The notes under the pieces were generated by a model. That model had not been told where the DNA came from. It did no database searches and worked only from the letters and a program-made list of their open reading frames with translations. From contig NZ_CAJYGK010000156.1 of NCBI RefSeq assembly GCF_913773725.1, positions 1-64,000 of the forward strand: a stretch of DNA of 64,000 nucleotides, written 5' to 3'. Numbering within the stretch: position 1 is the stretch's first letter; every line of letters begins with the position of its first letter. Below are positions 59,195-64,000 of this stretch, piece after piece. Source of the stretch: an uncultured Aquabacterium sp. (GTDB lineage Bacteria > Pseudomonadota > Gammaproteobacteria > Burkholderiales > Burkholderiaceae_C). The position numbers and the translations under genes were made by a program.

Positions 59195-60637
59195 TCAATC
59201 GGCCCGCTCGAACACCGCCATGCTCTCGACGTGCGCCGTGTGCGGGAACATGTTGACCGCCCCCGCTGCCGTGCAACGGTAACCGGCCTGGTGCACCAGC
59301 AAGCCCGCATCCCGCGCCAGGGTGGCGGGGTTGCAGCTGACGTAGACGATGCGCTGCGGGCGCTGCCAGCCCGGCACCAGCGAGGGGTACTGATGCAGGT
59401 CGGCCAGGGCCTTGGCCAGGGCAAAAGCGCCTTCGCGCGGCGGGTCGACCAGCCAGCGGGTGGCATGGCCGTAGCCGGCCAGCTCCTGCGGCGTGATCTC
59501 GAACAGGTTGCGGGCCACAAAGCTCGTGCGCGCTGCCACGCCGTTGGCGACGGCGTTGTCGCGCGAACGGGCCACCAGGGTTTCGCTGCCCTCGATGCCC
59601 AGCACCTCACGCGCCTGAGTGGCCAGCGGCAGGGTGAAGTTGCCCAGGCCGCAGAACCAGTCGATCACGCGTTCATCGGGCCGCACCGCCAGCAGGCGCA
59701 GCGCACGCCCGACCAGCACCTGGTTGATCGCGTGGTTGACCTGTGTGAAATCGGTGGGCTTGAACGGCATGGTGATGCCGAACTCGGGCAGCGTGTAGTC
59801 CAGCGTGGGTGCGGTCTCGTCCAGCGGGTGCACGGTGTCCGGGCCCTTGGGCTGCAGCCACCACGAAATGGCCGCCTGACCGCCCTCGGCGGGGCTGTGC
59901 GTGGCCGCGAAGTCCTTCAGGCGCTGCACATCCGCGGCGCTCAACGGCTCGAGGTGACGCAGCACCAGCACGGTCACGCGGGAGCCCACGGCCACCTCGA
60001 TCTGCGGCAAGCGATCACGCCCGTCCATGGCGCCGATCAGCTCGCGCAGCGGCATGAGCAGGCGGCTGACATGCGGCGGCAGCACCTCGCAGCTCGTCAT
60101 GTCGGCCACGTAGCGCGACTTGCGCTCGTGGAAGCCGACCAGCACCGTGTTCTTCTTGGCCACGTAGCGCACCGACAGGCGAGCGCGGAATCGATAGCCC
60201 CAGGAAGGTCCCTCGATGGGCCGCAGCAGGGTTTCAGGCTTGACCTTGCCCAGATGCCAGAGGTTGTCCTCGAGCACGCGCTGCTTGACAGCCACCTGCG
60301 CGCTGGCGTGGAAGTGCTGCATCTTGCAGCCACCGCACAGGCCGAAGAAGGTGCACTTGGGCGTGACACGCAGCGGACTTTCGCGGCGGATCTCGGCCAG
60401 CGTGGCCTGTTCCCAGTTGTTCTTGCGACGGGTGACGTTGACGCGCACCACCTCGCCAGGCAGGGCGTCTTCAATGAACACGACCTTGCCATCGGCGCGG
60501 TGCGCCACACCCTGGGCGTCCAGGTCCAGGGACTCGACGGTGAGCCACTCCTGCCCGGGGGGCGGAGGCGGCAGGCTGATCGCCGGCTCGACAGCGGCCG
60601 GCGACTCGGAAACGGGGATATCGGGAGAGGCACTCAT
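59195..60637 (-). CDS. rlmD: 23S rRNA (uracil(1939)-C5)-methyltransferase RlmD
   Basis: A 480-residue SAM enzyme that methylates U1939 of 23S rRNA. TRAM domain near residues 30-85, iron-sulfur cysteines in [16 protein letters not shown] (near 92-107) and one further near 183, SAM site [14 protein letters not shown], catalytic Cys in [24 protein letters not shown] box stands six bases before ATG 60637. It follows nlpD by 60 bp, taking the place where rpoS usually lies. Confidence 0.95.
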   Translation of the reverse strand: MSASPDIPVSESPAAVEPAISLPPPPPGQEWLTVESLDLDAQGVAHRADGKVVFIEDALPGEVVRVNVTRRKNNWEQATLAEIRRESPLRVTPKCTFFGLCGGCKMQHFHASAQVAVKQRVLEDNLWHLGKVKPETLLRPIEGPSWGYRFRARLSVRYVAKKNTVLVGFHERKSRYVADMTSCEVLPPHVSRLLMPLRELIGAMDGRDRLPQIEVAVGSRVTVLVLRHLEPLSAADVQRLKDFAATHSPAEGGQAAISWWLQPKGPDTVHPLDETAPTLDYTLPEFGITMPFKPTDFTQVNHAINQVLVGRALRLLAVRPDERVIDWFCGLGNFTLPLATQAREVLGIEGSETLVARSRDNAVANGVAARTSFVARNLFEITPQELAGYGHATRWLVDPPREGAFALAKALADLHQYPSLVPGWQRPQRIVYVSCNPATLARDAGLLVHQAGYRCTAAGAVNMFPHTAHVESMAVFERAD

Positions 60638-60643
60638 CCCGAT

Positions 60644-60649
60644 ATTGTC
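60644..60649 (-). promoter_or_regulatory. Candidate -10 (GACAAT) for leaderless rlmD
   Basis: GACAAT, then ATCGGG, then ATG 60637 on the minus strand. No SD precedes the ATG. Confidence 0.4.
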
Positions 60650-60697
60650 TCAGGAGTGACCGGCCCGGCGCCCTGCCCGACCGGCGTCCGCTTGCGC

Positions 60698-61639
60698 TCA
60701 GCGGCTCGGCAGCTGACGGGCCGGGTCGATGGGCTTGCCCTGCTTGCGGATCTCGAAGTGCAGGTTGACGCGATCGGAATCGGTCGACCCCATCTCTGCG
60801 ATTTTCTGGCCCCGGCGCACGGTCTGGTCTTCCTTGACCAGCAGTGTCTGGTTGTGGGCGTATGCCGTGAGGTAGTCCCCGGTGTGCTTGACGATGACGA
60901 GGTTGCCGTAGCCACGCAGGCCGGAGCCGGCGTAGACGACGCGACCGTCTGCCGCCGCGAACACGGGGTCGCCGGCCTTGCCGCCGATGGCCAGGCCTTT
61001 GCGCTTGCCTTCCTCGAAGCCGCCCAGCAGCGGGCCCGCAGCGGGCCAGGTCCAGGTGGGCTCATCGGAGGCAGGGGTGGCCGGTGCGGGCTTGTCCTTG
61101 GCCGGGTCTGCCGCGGGCGCCGACGCCGTGCCAGACGCGGCGCCCGACGCTGCTGCCCCCGCCACAGCGGCAGCGGCCCCCGAAGCCGGCTTGGCCTGGG
61201 TGCCCGGCGTGGCCGTCTTGCTGTCCAGGGGACGGGCTTCGATCCGGGACGGCGGGGTGAGCGGCTTGGCCGACACCACGGCCGAGGAGGCAGCCGGGTC
61301 CACCGAAGGGGAAACAACCCGCAGCACCTGCCCCACTTCGATCAAGTTGGGGTTCTCGAGGTTGTTCCAGGCTGCCAGGTCGCGCCAGTTCTGGCCGGAT
61401 TCGAGGCTGATCCGGATGAGGGTGTCGCCGGGTTTGACCGTGTAGTAGCCGGGCTTGCCGGCGTTCTCGGCCCCTGGCAGGGGTTTGGCTGGCGCGGGCG
61501 CGGGCGCGGGGGCGCCTCCCGAGGCCACAGGCCGGGAGCGCTCTTCAACGGGGGCCTTGTGGCTCGTGGAGGCACAGCCGGCCAGAACGAGCAAGGCTGC
61601 CGCCGAGGCGGCCATCCTGAAAGTAAAAATCATGTGCAT
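60698..61639 (-). CDS. nlpD: Lipoprotein NlpD-like LysM/M23 peptidase-fold protein
   Basis: A 313-residue outer-membrane lipoprotein that activates the amidase AmiC at the septum. Signal peptide ends LVLAGCAS (lipobox LAGC). LysM domain near residues 65-110 (YYTVKPGDTLIRISLESGQN). A Pro/Ala linker of ~90 residues precedes the M23 (LytM) domain, which lacks the zinc His/Asp pair (GLAIGGKAGDPVFAAADG) and has only part of the rest (LHFEI), so it is catalytically inactive, as in NlpD. It follows pcm on the minus strand. Confidence 0.93.
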   Translation of the reverse strand: MHMIFTFRMAASAAALLVLAGCASTSHKAPVEERSRPVASGGAPAPAPAPAKPLPGAENAGKPGYYTVKPGDTLIRISLESGQNWRDLAAWNNLENPNLIEVGQVLRVVSPSVDPAASSAVVSAKPLTPPSRIEARPLDSKTATPGTQAKPASGAAAAVAGAAASGAASGTASAPAADPAKDKPAPATPASDEPTWTWPAAGPLLGGFEEGKRKGLAIGGKAGDPVFAAADGRVVYAGSGLRGYGNLVIVKHTGDYLTAYAHNQTLLVKEDQTVRRGQKIAEMGSTDSDRVNLHFEIRKQGKPIDPARQLPSR

Positions 61640-61681
61640 GGGACGCTATGGTGCCCCGACAACGCGCCGGGCCACGAAACA

Positions 61682-62557
61682 TCATGTGGTGCCGGATTTT
61701 AGAGGCACGAACAGAACGGCCCCCGCGCGGTGGGTCTGCAGCGTGCCGTCGGGCAGCCGGTCGATGATGGTCAGCACCTGCTGTCCCGGGCGGCCATCGT
61801 CGACGGGCGCGACCAGCCGACCGCCTGGCGCCAGCTGGTCCAGCCAGGGCTGCGGCACGGCTTGTCCCCCTGCGGCAGCAATGATGGTGTCATAGGGCCC
61901 GCCAGGGGCATGACCCAGCATGCCGTCGCCGAACACCAGCCGGACATCGAACCGGGGAGGCAGAGACGCACGAACGGCATCGAGGTGATGGCGCGCCTTC
62001 AGGTGCAGTTCGCGCACCCGCTCGATGGACACCACCCGTCGCGCCAGCAGCCCGAGCAGCGCCGCCTGGTAACCGCAGCCCGTGCCGATCTCGAGGCAGG
62101 CACCCAGCGGCGCCGGCGACTGGCGGTCTGCGGCCAGGCCGGGCCGCTCGCACAGCAGCTGGAGCATGGCCCCCACCACCGAGGGCTTGGAAATCGTCTG
62201 CCCCAGCCCGATGGGCAGGCTGGTGTCTTCGTAGGCCTGGTTGACCAGGGCCGTGTCGACAAAAAGATGGCGCGGCACGGTACCGAAGGCACCCAGCACC
62301 CGCCCATCGGACAGGCCGTCGGCCTTCAAGCGCTCCACCATGCGCGCTCTCACGCGCACCGAGTCCAGCCCAAGGCCACCCGGCGCACTGAGGCGGCGGC
62401 GGTCCTGCTCTGCCTGGGCCAGCGGCGCCTGGGGGCGAAGGAGGTCCCGAGGCCCTGCCGGCGCGGCAGCCCGGGGGGCTGCTGGCCGTGCCGACGCGAC
62501 CTGATCCAGCTGCAGCGGAAACCGCCGCGGCTTGGGATCAGACTGCCCGCGGCTCAT
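61682..62557 (-). CDS. pcm: Protein-L-isoaspartate O-methyltransferase
   Basis: A 291-residue enzyme that repairs isoaspartyl residues in damaged proteins. The core lies at ~85-290: [54 protein letters not shown] (SAM motif I) and [18 protein letters not shown]. The first ~70 residues are a Pro/Ala-rich extension. Its ATG overlaps the surE stop by four bases, so the pair is coupled. Confidence 0.95.
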   Translation of the reverse strand: MSRGQSDPKPRRFPLQLDQVASARPAAPRAAAPAGPRDLLRPQAPLAQAEQDRRRLSAPGGLGLDSVRVRARMVERLKADGLSDGRVLGAFGTVPRHLFVDTALVNQAYEDTSLPIGLGQTISKPSVVGAMLQLLCERPGLAADRQSPAPLGACLEIGTGCGYQAALLGLLARRVVSIERVRELHLKARHHLDAVRASLPPRFDVRLVFGDGMLGHAPGGPYDTIIAAAGGQAVPQPWLDQLAPGGRLVAPVDDGRPGQQVLTIIDRLPDGTLQTHRAGAVLFVPLKSGTT

Positions 62558-63303
62558 CGGGTGCCAGCCCAGCCCTGCCAGGCGGGCAGTCGCTGGTGAT
62601 CCGTCATGTCGACCTTCAAAGGCGTGATCGAGACCTGTCCATGGCGCACGGCGTGGAAATCGGTGCCTTCGCCCTCTTCGCGCGCTTCACCGGCGGGGCC
62701 GATCCAGTAGAACAGGTCGCCACGCGGGTTGGTCTGGGGCACCGCCGGAAAGCTGGCGTGACGCCGCCCCAGGCGCGTGATGGCCCAGGGCAGCGCGTCG
62801 GCGTCCTCGCGGTTGGGGATGTTCACGTTGAGCAGCCAGGGCGACTCGGACGGCGGATGGGCCAGCACGTGCTCGATGATGCGGCGGGCCGTGCGGGCCG
62901 CGGCATCCAGCGCATGCCAGCCCTTGACCACCTGCGAAAAAGCGATGGCCGGTACACCGAACAGATAGCCCTCGGTGGCCGCGGCCACGGTGCCGGAGTA
63001 CAGCGTGTCGTCACCCATGTTGGCGCCGTTGTTGATGCCGGACAGCACCAGATCCGGCTTGGGAATGAGCCCGGCCGTCAGGGCCAGGTGCACGCTGTCC
63101 GACGGCGTGCCAGTGACATAGCGAAAGCCGTTGGCCGCGGTGTGCAGGCTGAGCGGCTGGTGCAGGGTCAGCGCGTTGGAGGTGCCGCTGGCATTGCGCT
63201 CCGGCGCGAACACATCGACCGTTCCCAGTCCCTGGCAGGCTTCGACAAGGGCAGCGATGCCGGGCGCCAGGTAACCGTCATCGTTGGCAATGAGAATTCG
63301 CAT
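62554..63303 (-). CDS. surE: 5'/3'-nucleotidase SurE
   Basis: A 249-residue survival nucleotidase. It starts [19 protein letters not shown], with the metal site NDDG and Ser/Asn in [15 protein letters not shown] and [20 protein letters not shown]. Length is normal. It leads the surE-pcm-nlpD unit. A TACAAT box lies six bases before ATG 63303 with no SD, suggesting a leaderless start. Confidence 0.97.
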   Translation of the reverse strand: MRILIANDDGYLAPGIAALVEACQGLGTVDVFAPERNASGTSNALTLHQPLSLHTAANGFRYVTGTPSDSVHLALTAGLIPKPDLVLSGINNGANMGDDTLYSGTVAAATEGYLFGVPAIAFSQVVKGWHALDAAARTARRIIEHVLAHPPSESPWLLNVNIPNREDADALPWAITRLGRRHASFPAVPQTNPRGDLFYWIGPAGEAREEGEGTDFHAVRHGQVSITPLKVDMTDHQRLPAWQGWAGTR

Positions 63304-63309
63304 CCGGTG

Positions 63310-63315
63310 ATTGTA
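63310..63315 (-). promoter_or_regulatory. Candidate -10 (TACAAT) for leaderless surE
   Basis: TACAAT, then CACCGG, then ATG 63303 on the minus strand. This is the best match to TATAAT among the four boxes of this type. Confidence 0.5.
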
Positions 63316-63509
63316 GGAGCGCAACGTCGTGCGGCAGCCGGCCCCCTCGATTCGGTGAGCCCCCTGGCCGCGGCAGGGGCGCTTGCATGTAAAGTTACCG
63401 ACTTGTACACCTGTCAACTCGTCCACCCGGGCGAGACCCCGGGACGCAGTTCAGCCGGGGCCCACCAACCCAGCCCATGCGGCGCCCGCGCGGGCTCGGA
63501 AGGAACTCC

Positions 63510-64000
63510 ATGGCCGTCAAGGTTCTGATACTCGAAGACAACCCGGTGGCGCGCGGCTTTCTGTGCCGTGTCGTGCGTGAAAGTTTCAGCGATGTAGGCA
63601 GCATCACCGAGGTCAGTGACCTGGACGCCGCGCGCCGTCTGCTGGGCCATGCTCCCGGCGGACGGGCCCAGCCCGGCGCAGAGCCGTTTCAGCTGATCCT
63701 GGTGGACCTGGAGTTGCCGGATGGCAGCGGCCTGGAGTTGCTGACCGAACTGGGGGGGTATCCCGCCACGCGCATTGTCACCACGCTGTACTCCGACGAC
63801 GAACACCTGTTTCCGGCGCTGCAGTGCGGTGCAGACGGCTACCTGCTCAAGGAAGACCGTTTCGAGGTGCTGGTCGAAGAGCTGCAGAAGATCGTTCGGG
63901 GGCAACCGCCCCTGTCCCCGGCCATCGCGCGGCGGTTGCTGAACCACTTCCGGACCGAAGGCGTGACCCCTGCGGGAAGTCAGCACGCTGGCGCCGTGCA
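63510..64000 (+). CDS. Response regulator (NarL/FixJ-like), partial
   Basis: The frame starts at ATG 63510 after a good SD (AAGGA, spacing 5) and is open to the window end, 163 codons. The receiver domain carries LILEDNPVARGF (acidic pair), the phospho-acceptor Asp in LILVDLELPDGSGLELL, TTLYSDD (switch Thr) and GYLLKEDRFEVLVEEL (Lys). The output domain is beyond the edge; the linker (PPLSPAIARRLLNHF) is typical of LuxR-type regulators. Confidence 0.88.
   Translation, partial: MAVKVLILEDNPVARGFLCRVVRESFSDVGSITEVSDLDAARRLLGHAPGGRAQPGAEPFQLILVDLELPDGSGLELLTELGGYPATRIVTTLYSDDEHLFPALQCGADGYLLKEDRFEVLVEELQKIVRGQPPLSPAIARRLLNHFRTEGVTPAGSQHAGAV

Noticed and set aside
58604-61702. Plus-strand ORF of 1032 codons
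   Set aside because: Antisense to the chalcone-isomerase-like gene, rlmD and nlpD, all with conserved motifs.

Overview
The window is GC-rich chromosomal DNA from a betaproteobacterium, most likely order Burkholderiales near the Leptothrix/Sphaerotilus/Aquabacterium group. This rests on the mix of parC/parE, a complete lateral flagellar operon, FxDxF-type PEP-CTERM protein, H-NS-family protein, DUF3079, DUF2256, BamC and SurE-Pcm-NlpD. The placement is inferred from gene content, not from a database search. Almost every stretch is coding. No insertion sequence, prophage or CRISPR array is visible. The first 62 bases are an exact inverted copy of bases 139-200, which suggests that the left edge is a contig end with a fold-back artefact.

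Layout. 1-7670: an LTA-synthase-like sulfatase-fold membrane enzyme (partial), tRNA-Arg(CCT), an H-NS-like protein, a PAS-containing chemoreceptor, a calcineurin-like phosphoesterase overlapping a Ser/Thr kinase-Usp fusion, and an SbtA-type bicarbonate transporter. 7755-20851: parC and parE, both on the minus strand, with about 8.8 kb of plus-strand genes between them. That block holds three different photolyase/cryptochrome flavoproteins with a 53-residue DUF2256 protein, an EAL protein, a TPMT-like methyltransferase and a second chemoreceptor. 20983-33830: a PEP-CTERM protein, then the flagellar operon fliFGHIJKLMNOPQR on the minus strand with divergent fliE.

33879-43073: MFS transporter, a 67-residue membrane protein, SDR, dapA-bamC, an Ala-rich small lipoprotein, a RoxA-like ribosomal oxygenase with an unknown partner, SlyD, dut and coaBC. 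43112-47604: two AraC-type regulators followed by two PF10118 (ferritin-like, putative di-iron) proteins, all on the minus strand; this looks like an uncharacterised duplicated system. 47801-57229: alaS, gabD, tRNA-Gly(CCC), trmB, a parvulin PPIase, bolA, yciB, msrB, uppP and a DUF455 protein. 57310-64000: DUF3079, xerD, a chalcone-isomerase-like protein, rlmD, nlpD, pcm, surE and the start of a response regulator.

Most promising leads: the photolyase/DUF2256 cluster; the kinase-Usp/phosphoesterase pair beside SbtA; the AraC/PF10118 duplicated locus with an 11-bp-arm palindrome at a start codon; and a recurrent ACAAT-N6-ATG arrangement at four genes (surE, rlmD, roxA-like, DUF455) suggesting leaderless transcripts. 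rpoS is absent from its usual place after nlpD.
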